DNA of 64,000 bases from Proteromonas lacertae (lineage: Eukaryota > Sar > Bigyra > Opalinata > Proteromonadidae), in contig NGBS01000296.1 of NCBI GenBank assembly GCA_002245135.1, positions 62,001 to 126,000 of the forward strand, given 5' to 3'. The notes under the pieces were generated by a model. That model had not been told where the DNA came from. It saw only the letters and a list, made by a program, of their open reading frames with translations, and made no database searches. Shown here piece by piece: positions 32,903 to 44,784 of this stretch. Within the stretch, counting starts at the first letter, position 1; every line of letters begins with the position of its first letter. A program made the translations under genes and the position numbers.

Positions 32903-34508
32903 TCATTCTCTTGGTGTAACATTTTCACTTTTTACTTCTTCATTAACATCTTCTTTAATTACACTTTCTAATTTCATTTCTTTTCTTTCTGTACTATTAT
33001 GTAAATGATTGTTACTCGGAGGTAATATATCACCAACACTCAAATTACCACTTCTTAATATCACAGATTCATTTTCATTTAATTTGTTATCCTGTAGCAT
33101 TTCCTTCATTTTATCATCTAATACATCATATATTCGGAAGCTTCTATTAGTTTCATTCATTTTTGCACTTCTTGTTAGATTCATTCTTGTATTACTTGAT
33201 CTTGATCTATGTAAAGAACTATTAAACAAAGATGATGATGATGATGATGATGATGATGGAATGTGTGGTAAATTATTATTATCATTATTATTCATATTCA
33301 TTACAGTAAATTCATCAAAATTATCTAAAAATACTTTAAAAAATAAACATATATTTTCAAAGTATTTTATATCATCCAAAGAATTCTCACTTCTAATCAA
33401 ACTACCTCCCATCGTCAATATTACACTAATATTTTCACTTCCCATATGATTTATTTCACTATTTTTATTCAATTGATCTAGAAAATTGAATAACAGTTTC
33501 AACAATTCAATTTTGCTTTTACACAGATTATCTAAAATTCTATTCCATAAATCTATAATTTCATTTACTGTATCTATATTATTTCTATCATCTGCTTTTA
33601 TATCAATAATTTCATTAAAATATGTACAAGGAATTAACGGTTCACTTAATTTATTTAAAATCTTCTTCATCACTCCAGTTATGTCATAACTATTATATTT
33701 AATATTTATATCTTTCAATTTCTTCTTTTCAAACAACAACATTTTCATAATTGTATTGATTGTTGTACATTGTCCTGGAATTCTCAATAATCCAACTATC
33801 TTTACATCTCTATTCAAATATTCAAATATCTCTTTTATATATTCTGGTAGATCGTTATGTTGATTGTAATATTTATCTAAATCTATCATATATCTTGATT
33901 CTCTTCTTTCTTCTATTTCTTCTTCTTTTGAATTAGGTGAAACAGCTTGCATCGTTGATGAACAACAACAACTACAATTATTGTTTGAATCATTTAATTC
34001 ATATAACCAGTCTGGGAATTCTAAGTTAAATAATGGAAATAAATTAGATAAATGATTTGGTGATTGTAAATATATTGTTAATTTTGTTATATTATATTTT
34101 GAACATAGTTGATTCTGTTTGAATTTCCTATTTCTACCTAATATGTACAGATTATGAAGATTTAAGTAATATCTTGAAGGACATATTTCTTTTAGTTCCT
34201 TAATTTTCTCATAAAACAATCTAATCAAATGAATATAAATTTAAAAAATACTGATTCTGTTCATAGTCCACTCCATTACTTATATATATTAAAATGTATG
34301 GAATATTAGTTATTTTATCTAATAAATGAACTACATAAAGCCATATTCTTCTACTAGTATCTACGTCGTCTGGACAAAAGTAGGGAAAGAAAACAACTAC
34401 TGGTAGATCTTTGGAATAACCTACCTGATATATCACACCATATGATAGTAAGTCTGTGAAATCTTCTTTTTCACCTTCTGATAGTAGTTGGTTATAAACA
34501 TCCGACAT
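32903..34508 (-). CDS. RhoGAP protein with N-terminal CRAL-TRIO/BCH-like domain
   Basis: Two exons joined across a 31-nt intron (34221-34251), 524 residues. The N-terminal ~150 residues (PVVVFFPYFCPD, LLDKITNIPYILIYISNG, YYLNLHNLYIL) look like the CRAL-TRIO/BCH lipid-binding-like module of p50RhoGAP. Residues ~150-310 are a RhoGAP domain: GLLRIPG carries the arginine finger, LNKLSEPLIPCTYF the L-P-E-P-L-I block, and GSENISVILTMGGSLIR the conserved Asn region. The C-terminus is disordered with Asn and Ser runs (a GAT repeat at 33231-33257). Expected to stimulate GTP hydrolysis by Rho/Rac GTPases at membranes. The frame joins cleanly and all key residues are visible. Confidence 0.87.
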
Positions 34509-34585
34509 TTTTTAAATCTGGGGAAGTGAGTGAAAATTTTGGAACAGTTTTACATTTCAAAAATATTATCGTTTTGGGGTAATGA

Positions 34586-35613
34586 ATGTCTTTTTCATGT
34601 TTTACAACTGTAATGGATATTGAAAGAATAAAATACTATTTAGATTTGAATATTCAGAGGAAAATAAGTAATAGTGAAGCTGCTGAGAGTGTTGGTCTTT
34701 CGCTGAGACAATTTGGTAGAATAAAAAAAAGATATCAAAACACTGGCGAGATAAACATTAATAGAGGGTGTATAATACCATTTAATGATGATGCAAGCTG
34801 TAATTTTATTTGCAGCGTTGGTATTTAAGGAGAAATCTGAAAGTATTAAAGAAGCATTGAAAAGAGCTATGTGATGAAGTTCATAAGAATTACGAAACTG
34901 TCAGAAAACAAGCAAAGATATTTTCTTATCCAAGCTTATACTACAAGTTAGAATCACACCAATTGGTTGTTCCGTTCAAGAGTAATGAAGAATATTTTGG
35001 CGGAATCACATTTAGTATTGACCAATTGAGTGATAATATCAATGTTGGCTATGAGTCTAATGTAAACGAAGAAAAAATGATAGATGGAAGGTATGATAGT
35101 AATTATAGAGAATTGATTGAATTGATTATCGAAGTAATGAGTCAAACATACTTTAATAACGTAAAAAATAGAACAAAAGAGAAAATAGAGCCAGTTGAAA
35201 AGTTTGAAAGATATTATAGTAACTTCTATACTCATATCAATAAGAGTGTAGAAAAAAAGATGAAAGTTGTATTACACAAATTGTTAGATGATAATAACGA
35301 CAAAATAGAGAATTTAACATTCCCTTCATTAGATTCTCCATTCTCTAATAGTTATTCACCTGAAAATTCAGTTTCACCATTACCTGATGATGATTATTAT
35401 AGTGATAATTACAAATGGTATATTGGTGTTGATAATAGAGATGATGGTTTATTAGATTATACAATCAATCTTACTCCACCACCATCACCAACATTTAAAT
35501 CAAGATCACATTCAAGATCAAGGTCAAGAACACCATTACGATTAAGTGATTTCAATCAAAGAGAAGAAATCATCCCAATTCATCAACTTATGGGTTTTTC
35601 TCCGACGTTATAA
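34586..35613 (+). CDS. helix-turn-helix protein with RS-like C-terminus
   Basis: Probably 319 residues. The first ~60 include ISNSEAAESVGLSLRQFGRIKKRYQNTGE, a clear homeodomain-like HTH of the kind found in transposase N-termini and pipsqueak-type DNA-binding proteins. The exon model uses introns 34770-34815 (46 nt, GTATAA...TGCAG) and 34843-34864 (22 nt, weak acceptor); the second is uncertain and a one-base indel is an alternative. The C-terminal half is acidic, then Pro-rich and ends with an alternating Arg-Ser stretch (35504-35534) and HQLMGFSPTL. No DDE catalytic core is visible, so it is more likely a host regulatory protein, perhaps derived from a transposase N-terminus. Confidence 0.55.
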
Positions 35614-35985
35614 GATGATTTAATAATTGGGAGAATTTCTTCTCAAATATCAGGTAATTCTACGTAATTACTGTGTAACAGAGTATAATATATATGCATA
35701 TTATACCCCTATATCACAGTAATTCGTAGATATTATCAAATCAGATGAACAATTCTTTTAAAGAACACAAAGTTAAAATGGTTCTTTACAGGAAAATACT
35801 ACTCTGCGGAGAGTATTAAAAATTGTCATATTGTGTGTAGATAATACTACACACCTGCATTTGCTAATAGCACGAATTAGAGTGGCACTGGGGTATAATA
35901 TGATATACTATACCCAGTTACAACAGTAATCCCGTAGAATTACTTGAAATCTGAGAAGAAATTCTCTTAATTATTAAATCATTTT
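35614..35985. mobile_element. MITE-like element with ~95-bp terminal inverted repeats
   Basis: The left arm (about 35614-35710) and right arm (about 35890-35985) are long, imperfect inverted repeats: GATTTAATAATT, AGAGAATTTCTTCTC-like, TAATTCTACG, ATTACTGT and TATTATACCCC recur in order as reverse complements. Each arm has its own internal palindrome around GTATAATAT...ATTATAC, so the whole can fold as nested hairpins. The ~180-bp centre has no open frame. The left end abuts the stop codon of the HTH gene (35611-35613) and the right end is ~70 bp from the RecQ stop. A TTAT target duplication is possible but not clear. It fits a non-autonomous DNA transposon; a structured 3' region is the alternative. 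Confidence 0.75.
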
Positions 35986-36053
35986 ATTATATTATGTATA
36001 TTGTGTTTAATGAGAAGAAAAAAACAAATTAAAACTAAAAATTAAAACAAAAA

Positions 36054-39017
36054 TTACTTAATATCTTTAATCACTTCATCACTTATAGTTACTAATGTAT
36101 CAAATGGAATCTATAACATAAAATAAATATAAATATAAAATATACATGTCTATAATGTCCATAATACATATTATTCCTTAATTCTCTACTTCTATATCCA
36201 GGACTATCAATTCCCCATAATAACTTCGCTACAGTATTTCCTGTAAGATCTCCCATTGTCGGTTCATTAACTATTGATTCTATAATTCTTCGAACATTCT
36301 TTAGAACAATATCTTTTACTGGTTCATATAACGGCATTTGTGGCTCGTATTTCCTATTAAAATAATCTTCAATAGATTGAATAAGATTTGGGTTAGTTTT
36401 AATATCTTTACTATTTTCAAAGTAATTAACTACTTTGTTTCTATTGAAAATGTCCATAACACATTGAGCGTGATATAAATCATTCTATTAATACATAATA
36501 ATATAAATATAAATGTACTTGTTGTTTATATTTCATTATATCCAACAACTCATAACACATTCTATCCAAATCACTTTCATTCAATTTCTTTAAGATTTGA
36601 AGTATAATTCCTTTGTTTATAAATCGAAAATGAAGTGAGAAAAATGTATGATAATATTTCAACTCTGTTAATGTATCAATGACAGATTTATTGATGATTT
36701 TAGAGAATTGAATTATTGATATTTTATAACTCAATATTCCATCTTCTAATTGACTTTTCAATGCATATTTATACAATTCTCTTAGGGTTTTTGATTCATT
36801 ACATAACTATACGATAGAAAAAGAGAAATATAAATACACTTTTAATTCTCTCTAAATCATTTATTACAACATATAAATTAACTCCATTTATATATGTCAA
36901 AATATCTTTTGATTCTAATTCCACCAGTATGTATTCAATTATATTCTCATCAATATCTATTACACTTATACTATTTTCTATATCAACATAAGAAGCAGAA
37001 GAAATCTCATCATAATTATCAACAAAAATCAATTTCAATAAATATCTCAAATGTTTAAAATCAGTATTATTCCCATAAATATGGTATAATTGATCAATAA
37101 TATCATTTCTATTATATAGAACATAACTAAAAGATTCAATTCCATTTCTCCCAGCTCTTCCTGTTTCTTGTACATATCCCTCGATACTTAAAGGACAATC
37201 GTAATGGATAATACATTTAATATCCAATTTATTAATACCCATTCCATAGGCTATTGTACAGACTAAAATTTTGAGTTTATTCTCTAAGAAATGTTTATGA
37301 TTTTTATCTTTTTCTTCTTGTTTCATTCCTCCATGATAATAACCTGTTTTGTAGTTTAATTCATTTAATATCTTACTTAATTCTTCACATTTTGTTTGTT
37401 TTCCTGTGTATATAATAATTGGTTTATTCTTTAAGTTTTCTTTGGCTAAAATTGTCTTTAATATTGTCAGTTTATCATTTGTTTCTTCTATTACATAATA
37501 ATTCAAATTATCTCTTCTCCAATTCAATAAATAAACATCCTCATTCTGAATATTAAACCAACTCTGTATTGTCTCATTCACTTCTTTATTTCCGGTGGCA
37601 GTTAATAATAGAAATGATATTTTATTATCAACATAATACTTATTATGAAACTGTTTGATTAATCGATAGAATGATGGTCTAAAGTTGTGACTCCATTGGC
37701 TAATACAGTGACATTCATCTAATACAATTAAATTAGGAATTGGAAAGAGTGAAGTATTATTAAGTAACTTTTGAAAAGATGATTTTAAGAAGAATTCTGG
37801 AGAAATAAATATCATCTATAAAATTAATAGAAAAATATGTAAAATATTATACTTTGATTATTCCTTTGGATATTTTCTCTAATGTTTCTATGATTTGATT
37901 GGACGATATTGATGAACTAATAATTGCACCATTTATTCCCTTCGGCAAATTGATCATTTGATCATTCATTAATGATAATAACGGAGATATAATAATTGTT
38001 AATTTGTTGGTGATTATTGTTGGGATTATATAACATAATGATTTACCATATCCTGTTGGTAATACTGCATACTAATTTACATGAATAATATATATATATA
38101 TATACTGTATTATGATGGTTTAATATTGATTTGATAATTTCCTTTTGTTTTGGTTTATATTCTGTTATATTTCCTCCATAGATGTTCTTTAATATTCTAT
38201 CCAATTTATCATCATTATAATCTTCTTCTTCTTCTTCTTCTTCTGTTTCAGTATCTTCATCATTTTCTTCTTCTATTTCTTCTAATGGTGTAAATATATT
38301 ATATATCACATCATCTTTCCAAATGAAGAAATCACATTTCATATCTTTACTAAATCTGCATCGATAATAAGCTCTACCGTAATTACGATTCTTAGTAACA
38401 ACTTTTTTCAATATTGCTGGTTCTGAATGATAACATAGTGGAATCTTCGATTTTAATGATTCTGGTATATTTCCTAGTTTATAGTCTATATAGAGTGATA
38501 TTGGATCGTATATAGTGAATGTTGGCTCTGCTATTGATAATATCTTTGTTCTCTTCTTCTTTGGCTTTTGATTGTGTGTTTTTAATGTTCTTATCTTTCT
38601 TCGATTTAAATCTAATTTAACGAAATTATCACTCACAATTAACTTCTTCCTTTTATTGTTTGGCTGTTCTTCTTCTTCCTCCTCTTCATGTTCGATTTTT
38701 CTCTTAATTCTTTTCACCTTTGGTGTTTCAATATTCTCTGGAAATTCTTCATGTTGTTCAGTTGTTTTATGAGTTTCTTTTATATAATCTGTGTGTGTTT
38801 CTGTATCTGGAATAACTGAACTTGGTGAGCTTTCTATATTACGCTTACATACAATAGGAGTGTGTAAATCAATTGAATTAGTAGCTTCCTTAGCCTTATC
38901 CACTTGATTGAGTTTCTTCCAGTTCAATGAACATGTTTTCCCAATATATGACTAATGAATATAACAAACAATGAATACTAGAGTTAATGGCTTCTTTGTT
39001 ACCTTTGGTTTCAACAT
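36054..39017 (-). CDS. RecQ-family DNA helicase with N-terminal GRF zinc finger
   Basis: Seven exons, 913 residues spliced; introns 38952-39002, 38072-38105, 37816-37852, 36807-36837, 36485-36518 and 36111-36145. Exon 1 is only 15 nt (MLKPK). A charged, Glu-rich N-terminus precedes a GRF-type zinc finger (about residues 155-200: CYHSEPAILKKV, RNYGRAYYRC, KCDFFIWKDD). The helicase core follows: AVLPTGYGKSLCYIIP (motif I), ISPLLSLMNDQ, LDECHCISQW (DECH), LLLTATG, YYHGGM, GMGINKLD and QETGRAGRNG (motif VI). The C-terminal ~250 residues are helical; no HRDC domain was recognised. 3'-5' DNA unwinding in repair and recombination is expected. All helicase motifs look intact. Confidence 0.92.
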
Positions 39018-39053
39018 TTTAATTTTTGGCGCGATTTTTTATTTCTTAAATAA

Positions 39054-40544
39054 ATGAATGGAATAAAAAAGTTTATATCTAATTGTAGTTCATGGTTTAG
39101 TTCATCTGAAAAGCCTACCAAAAGAAAACGATCAACAAAGTATTTTCATCTATATTATCTTGAAATTAGATCATCTCCAAAGAAAAGAAAGACAGACAGT
39201 GGTTCTCAAGATGTTCCATCTAATCCAATACAAATAACTTCAATTGAACCTATTAGGTATGATGTAGCACTTTATTTTCCTTAATTATAGACTTGACCCA
39301 ACAAGTTCAATGTTGGCAGATGCCTATGAAAAAGTGTTTTATGAATATGCTGAAGATGGTAATATAATAGATGAAGCTAAACTGTTAGAGATTACAAAAG
39401 GAATCTACCAGCTCTCTGAGAAATCATTGCACAAAATTGCAGAATATCTAAATCAGATATTATATGTGCATGATTTCTTAAAAGAAAATAACTATGTAAA
39501 ACCAGTAATCAACTTAATTGCAGTAATATCAACCTTGAAAGTATTTGATATATATGAAAAGTCAATAACAGTACCAAATAATTTAACAATAAATGGTTAT
39601 TGTAAATTAATGGATGATGTTATTCGTATTATTTTTATTTTAATAATCATAGATACTAGAAAAATGCATAATTCATATTCTAGTGATTTACAGATATTTC
39701 AGGATGATTTTGAAAGTAAAAAAACTGAATTATTACGTAATATCAGAATGTTTAATAAAATGATAGAAAGTAAAAGAAGTGGTAATGCAATTGTTTATAA
39801 GTCAGATTCTGAATGTTATGAAAATGTTATTAACAGAATAAGTAGCAGAATCGATGATGAAAAAAAGAAAAATGATAAATTGAATGCTGTAGATGAAACT
39901 AAAACTATAACTAGATTTATATTTGAGAGTTTGAGTGATAGCGATTTGGAGTTAATAAAGAAAATGAAGAGTTCAATAAAATGTAAAGGTATTGATGGTA
40001 GTGGTTTTGAATTGGATAAATTGGTTGATTTTTTAAAAGATATTGATAACTTATTAACAAAGAATATAAAATCAGCTAAAGATTATTTTGAAAGTGGTGA
40101 TAAGAAATATTGTAAAAAGATTTACAATATAATCGAAACAATGATAGATCCAATAGTAAAAAAGATTAGAAAAAGTATAGATGAGATAAATAGAGAAAAT
40201 AAGGAAATTGAAGGATTTGATAATGAAATAAATAAATTAAATAGGTCATATGGAGGTGGAAATACTCCTAAAAAGGAAGAGTTGATGAATAAAAAGAGAA
40301 TTAGTGAAGAAAATATAGTAAAAAATAAATCAATTCAAAGAGATGCAAAAACAGAGTTGAATGATATTATAAAGAGTTTTAATCAATGTATTTTTGTGTT
40401 TGTGTTTTTATTATTATAGATGGAAATGTGTTAAAGCCTATGGATCGTAAATGTAAAACTACATTGAAAAAGAAATTAGATGGTTTAGTTGGATTGGATT
40501 GTTATGTAGATGAATATAAAAATCTATGTAGCCTATTAATATAA
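39054..40544 (+). CDS. unknown protein, paralogue of the 46.3-kb gene
   Basis: Four exons (introns 39257-39290, 39626-39652, 40388-40419), 465 residues. The first exon is basic (EKPTKRKRSTK, SSPKKRKTDSG), likely a nuclear signal. The rest is helical and charged, with a conserved block DLELIKKMKSSIKCKGIDG and a possible coiled coil near the C-terminus. No known domain was recognised. The gene at 44785-46293 on the other strand is a clear paralogue: the same four-exon layout with introns at equivalent points. Exon 1 is almost identical in DNA between the two, while later exons have drifted much further. The second intron (27 nt) is a multiple of three with no stop, so the unspliced frame also reads through. 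Confidence 0.75.
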
Positions 40545-40718
40545 TTCTATTAAAACTGATTATATAACTAATATATGACTAAATTATTATTTTTTAAGTA
40601 TAATAGCATAACCCTTTTTCTGTAGTGCATGTACTATTTTCATCACATGGTATTAGATTTTATATTTCTAAAATATAGAAAGCTTGAATTCTGTTTTGAT
40701 TTTTATATGTTCGTTTTT

Positions 40719-42969
40719 ATGAAAAGTATTGTTTCTGCTTATCTAATGCTATAGAGAGTAATACATTACCTACTATCAGGTCATCTCGTAGTAAACCTAT
40801 GAGTCCAATAAGTCCTCTTCGTATATTTTGTGGATTTTATGAAATAGTTAACCAAAATGCATCACTTAATTCTCCTTCTATGATGGGAATGTCTCCAATA
40901 AGAATATCGGTTCATACAAATGAACTAAGTACTTTGTCAAGATATGTTGATGAGTTGGTTATAAATGAAAAATTACACCGTCAAGTGAAAGATGGAAAGA
41001 AGAAAGTTAGTCCTGAACTATTTTACAAACTCAATAAACTTCATGATGTTGCAATAAATGAATTAGTAAAGCAAGTGGAAGTACATTGTCCAATTGTTGC
41101 TGAATTAATAGAAATGGTATGGAAAGAAGAAAAGTGGTTAGTTAATTTAATGAATAATTCAATAGTCACAAATAACAATCAAATTATATCATTAAACACA
41201 GTTGTTGAACATAATCAATTAGAAAAGAAAATTAGATCCAGTGAACAACAACGTATATATTATTATATATAGATTATATTATGAAATTAGAGTTAATTAG
41301 TTCTTTACAAAGTGAAAGGAGTAGATTAGAAACAATATTAAGAGTATAATTAATAATTATTATTATTTATGTAGAAAACTCAAGCAGAATTAGATGCTGA
41401 ACAAAAACATGTCAAAACATTCCAAAATGAAATCAGTGCTTTAAGGTCAGTTATAGATGCAGAGGTGCATGGTTATCAAGAGACAAGTGATGAAGAGTTA
41501 GCAAAGTATGGAGATGGTGATACAGCCGCAGCATTACGAAGTACTCAGACATTTGAAGAAATGAATGAGTTAATACAGTCAATGGAAAAGGAAAGATTGA
41601 ATATTGCACATTTTTTAATGGAATATCAAAGAGTGACTAGATCTTATGAAATTGAAGAATTTCAGAAATATAAAAATACTAGATCTGTATATACATTTTA
41701 TATTTATGTTTTTTATTAGATTAATTTCAGAAGTCAAGGTGTTCAAACTGATGTTAGTAGTGGAGCTGGATTAGCCAAACCTCCCAAACCTCCAGCATCT
41801 TGGACAGATGCTTTAAGAATCCCACCGAGAGTGAGAATATATATGCATGCATTCTCTAGAGGTAAAATAGTGAATAAAGATCAATTGAAAGATACAATAA
41901 AGACAATATATATATCATTGAAGTTAGATGCTGTGGATAAACCATATTTATTCTCATTTGCATCTTATGTTTGTACGTATATTGCTCATTTGTATATAAA
42001 GAATCCTGATTTAGCTGATTGGCATATTTCATATCATTTTTTCCATTTATCAATTTCTATTGATTATTATTATCTTTAATTTATATTTAATGAATTATTA
42101 GAAAGTATTGAAACTTATAAAGATGATATTAGAGTGTCAACCTTCAATAATCTATTATTAAATGTCTATCCGTTTCGATTTTTAGAAGTTTTAGTGAGAT
42201 TATTCACATTCAGTAAAGAGACTGACTTATTAGAACTTCCAGAACATGTTCAAGGTGTATTTAGAGATGTATATTATTATTATGTTATATTATGTGTATA
42301 TAGAATGTAGTTAGATTAATTCGAGAATCAATGTATTTAAAAACATATTCAATAGAAGAATTAGTGAATAAAGTGGAGAATTTTCCATGTGTTTTACAAG
42401 GTAAAGTGACTAGAAGAGATATATTAGATTGTGATAAAATATTGGAGTTATTACACGATTATTATTATAATCATATTTACACATATCAAAAAGAGAAATT
42501 GGAGAATGTATTTAGACATGAATGTACAATGTATTTATTAATATATTATTATTATTTTATTTTGAATAGATATGCAATTGTGAATGACAAAGCAATCAAA
42601 ATTGATGAATCAGCTAAAAAAGGATTTGGAAATGATGTAGAAATTGTAGAAAAAGTTGATTTAAGAGGATTTAAACATATTATTCAAGAAGTGAATGCTT
42701 TTTATTTATCTGATATTCGTAAGGCATTTGTTGAAGGTAAAGAAATTCATGAATTTAACAGTGATTTACACTTTAAATCGCAATATATGAGATTTCCACT
42801 TCCTGAGAATCCTTCTACTACATTTTTCGTTGATTTGAAGAGTGGTAAAACTCAATGGACGATTATTAAACCTGAAGATAATGACACTGAGTTGACTTTG
42901 GAAGATTTTCTTCAATTATCGTTTCATTATTATTTAGGAGTGCCAAATCCAAATAAAATCTTAATGTAA
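40719..42969 (+). CDS. axonemal dynein light-chain-domain-like coiled-coil protein
   Basis: About 650 residues from eight exons. The start is a 7-nt exon (ATGAAAA) joined across 40726-40754. Other introns: 41253-41290 (or ending 41272), 41344-41374, 41687-41719, an unusual one at ~42022-42105, 42269-42303 and 42531-42569. ELFYKLNKLHDVAINELVKQVEVHCP (residues ~95-120) resembles the axonemal dynein light-chain family signature (E-L-Y-x-x-x-F-D-E-L-I-R-Q-V-x-x-x-C-x-E-R), as in p28 and AXDND1. Long coiled coils follow, then a C-terminal region I cannot assign. This suggests a ciliary protein and so a flagellated host. Between 42013 and 42101 there is no GT dinucleotide, so a GC-AG or AT-AG intron is needed there. 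Confidence 0.62.
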
Positions 42970-43598
42970 ATATATATAATCTTAATTGATATTGTTTATT
43001 GATGTATATTGAGTTTAAAATGAAAAATCAAAAATCAAACATGTTCGAATATTAAATCCTTTATTTTGAATGTTATAATCACTTTGATTAACTGATTAAA
43101 TGATCAATATTTCAAATTGTAACATCTATTTTTCAAATATAGATTACTGAATGGATCTATGGATAAAGTCAAAATCAGAATGTTAAAAAGTGATCATGTG
43201 AGTGTGATACACTGTATATATATTAATTAATGTATAAATAATTCATAGAACCATTATTAAGTCTGTTTTGAAATAATTTATCACAAAATGTATTATATTA
43301 AGAATATAAACAGCCGATATGTAATAATTAGTATAGATAGATAGAATATGATTGAAAAACAAAAAGAAAGAAAGTAAAGAAAGAAAAACAGAAGAGTGTT
43401 CTGAAGTGTTGATAATAAGAAGGATAATGAAAATAATACAGAAATAAAAGGATATCATATCATTATTATGTTAATTAATTAGGTCTATTAAACTGAAATT
43501 TCAAATAATGATATAATCTAAAACTATTGGATTATTAAGATTCGTTTCTAATATCAAATAGAATTGATTCAATATTCATTATAAGAATTTCAGTCGAA
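42970..43598. other. duplicated upstream region of the EGF gene
   Basis: About 630 bp without a gene. It is conserved in the inverted copy (about 55900-56530) although non-coding. It holds A/G-rich runs near 43370-43390 and presumably the promoter and leader of the EGF gene. No core promoter motif can be singled out. Confidence 0.55.
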
Positions 43599-44681
43599 AT
43601 GATGAAATATTTTACATTTTGCTTATTGTTAATAAGTAGTTATGCTATAACATGTCCAAATATGTGTAGTGGTCATGGTAGTTGTAACAATGGAGTTTGT
43701 TTATGTGGAGTTGGTTTTACAAGTGGTGATTGTAGTTTAAGATTATGTCCTCGAGATGTTCCTTACACTGATCCAAATGGTGAGTTAGCAGAGGGTAAAA
43801 GAACTTATTTAGAATGTAGTGGTCAAGGTAAATGTGACAGAGTGAAAGGTGAATGTGAATGTTTTGATGGATATGAAGGAAGTGCTTGTCAAAGACAAAA
43901 ATGTCCAAACAACTGTAATAATCATGGAGTTTGTACAGCTGTAAACTTATTGAAGTTAGAAGATCGAGTATTAGAAGATGCTTATTATGATAATGGATAT
44001 TGGGTTGAAACAACTGGTAAAAAACAATACAATTATTGGGATGTAGATCATAGTTTTCAATGTGTTTGTGATAAAGAATGGAGTGGATATGATTGTAGTC
44101 AAAGAAAATGTCCAACAGGTTATGTGAGTGTAAGTGATTGTGATAGTGAACCACAAACTACACAAACAATTGAATTTAATAATGGTGATGGAAGTATAGT
44201 AGTTAGTAAATCATTTTACATTGAATATACTGATCAATTAGGAAGAAAATGGTATACTGATTTGGTTACTGGTGGTGGAGATGCTGTAGCAACAGCTAAA
44301 GCAATTAAAGAAGAATTACAGAAATTACCACCTGGAGTAATTGATTTAGCTGATGTAACAGCTGAAACTGTAGTATCTACAACAAATATTGTAGTTAAAT
44401 TTGGTAAACATCAAACAGGAAAACAAACACCAATGAGAGTAATTGGAAAGAGTTCATTAGGAGCTGGTGGTGAATTTGGTGAACAAAAATCTGCACCTGG
44501 TTATCATGGAATGTTTGTTCAAACTGATATGTTAGAAAATACAACTCCATTTGCAGTGAAAGATGGAATTTCTCCATTAGTATGTGGTGGAAATGGTATT
44601 TGTAATACAGAAACAGGAATATGTGGATGTTTTAGTGATTATTATGGATTAGCTTGTACTTTACAAAAAGAATTAATCTAA
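43599..44681 (+). CDS. secreted EGF-repeat protein, copy 1
   Basis: 360 residues, intronless. A signal peptide covers residues 1-16. Cys-rich EGF/tenascin-like modules follow: CSGHGSCNNGVCLCGVGF, CSGQGKCDRVKGECECFDGYEG and CPNNCNNHGVC...FQCVCDKEWSGYDCSQ, and another after the middle at CGGNGICNTETGICGCFSDYYG near the C-terminus. Between them lies a ~130-residue beta-rich domain without cysteines (IEFNNGDGSIVVSKSFYIEY...). Such interrupted EGF arrays are common in stramenopile surface and flagellar-hair proteins. The copy at 54814-55899 is nearly identical, differing mainly in two short loops. It is probably a secreted adhesion or extracellular-coat component. Confidence 0.85.
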   Translation: MMKYFTFCLLLISSYAITCPNMCSGHGSCNNGVCLCGVGFTSGDCSLRLCPRDVPYTDPNGELAEGKRTYLECSGQGKCDRVKGECECFDGYEGSACQRQKCPNNCNNHGVCTAVNLLKLEDRVLEDAYYDNGYWVETTGKKQYNYWDVDHSFQCVCDKEWSGYDCSQRKCPTGYVSVSDCDSEPQTTQTIEFNNGDGSIVVSKSFYIEYTDQLGRKWYTDLVTGGGDAVATAKAIKEELQKLPPGVIDLADVTAETVVSTTNIVVKFGKHQTGKQTPMRVIGKSSLGAGGEFGEQKSAPGYHGMFVQTDMLENTTPFAVKDGISPLVCGGNGICNTETGICGCFSDYYGLACTLQKELI

Positions 44682-44784
44682 ACTAATAAATTCACTTTCC
44701 ATTTCTTATTCTTTTTATACTTTTTAATCAATACAAAAATAAAATAATCATTAATCAAGTTATATAAACAGTTCTTTAAGATAA

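Larger units (their letters stand above)
42931..44740. repeat. left copy of a ~1.8-kb inverted duplication
   Basis: This segment, from the last ~13 codons of the dynein light-chain-like gene through the whole EGF gene and ~50 bp beyond, is repeated in reverse orientation at about 54740-56567. Similarity is high in the coding part and clear in the ~600-bp region upstream of the EGF gene, with small indels. Because this copy includes the true end of the neighbouring gene, it is probably the source copy. Confidence 0.85.

Noticed and set aside
34586-35613. HTH protein as an active transposase
   Set aside because: Only the N-terminal HTH fits; no DDE/DDD core was seen and the C-terminus is Arg-Ser/Pro-rich.
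39257-39290. TTCCTTAAT near the acceptor as a U12 branch site
   Set aside because: The donor is GTATGATG, not U12-like, and the paralogous intron at 46051-46084 lacks the motif.
43717-44165. Long open frames antisense to the EGF genes, and similar ones opposite the Q/N-rich and coiled-coil genes
   Set aside because: They are low-complexity His/Tyr/Leu or Val/Ile-rich translations opposite clear genes, caused by biased codon use. They have no motifs.
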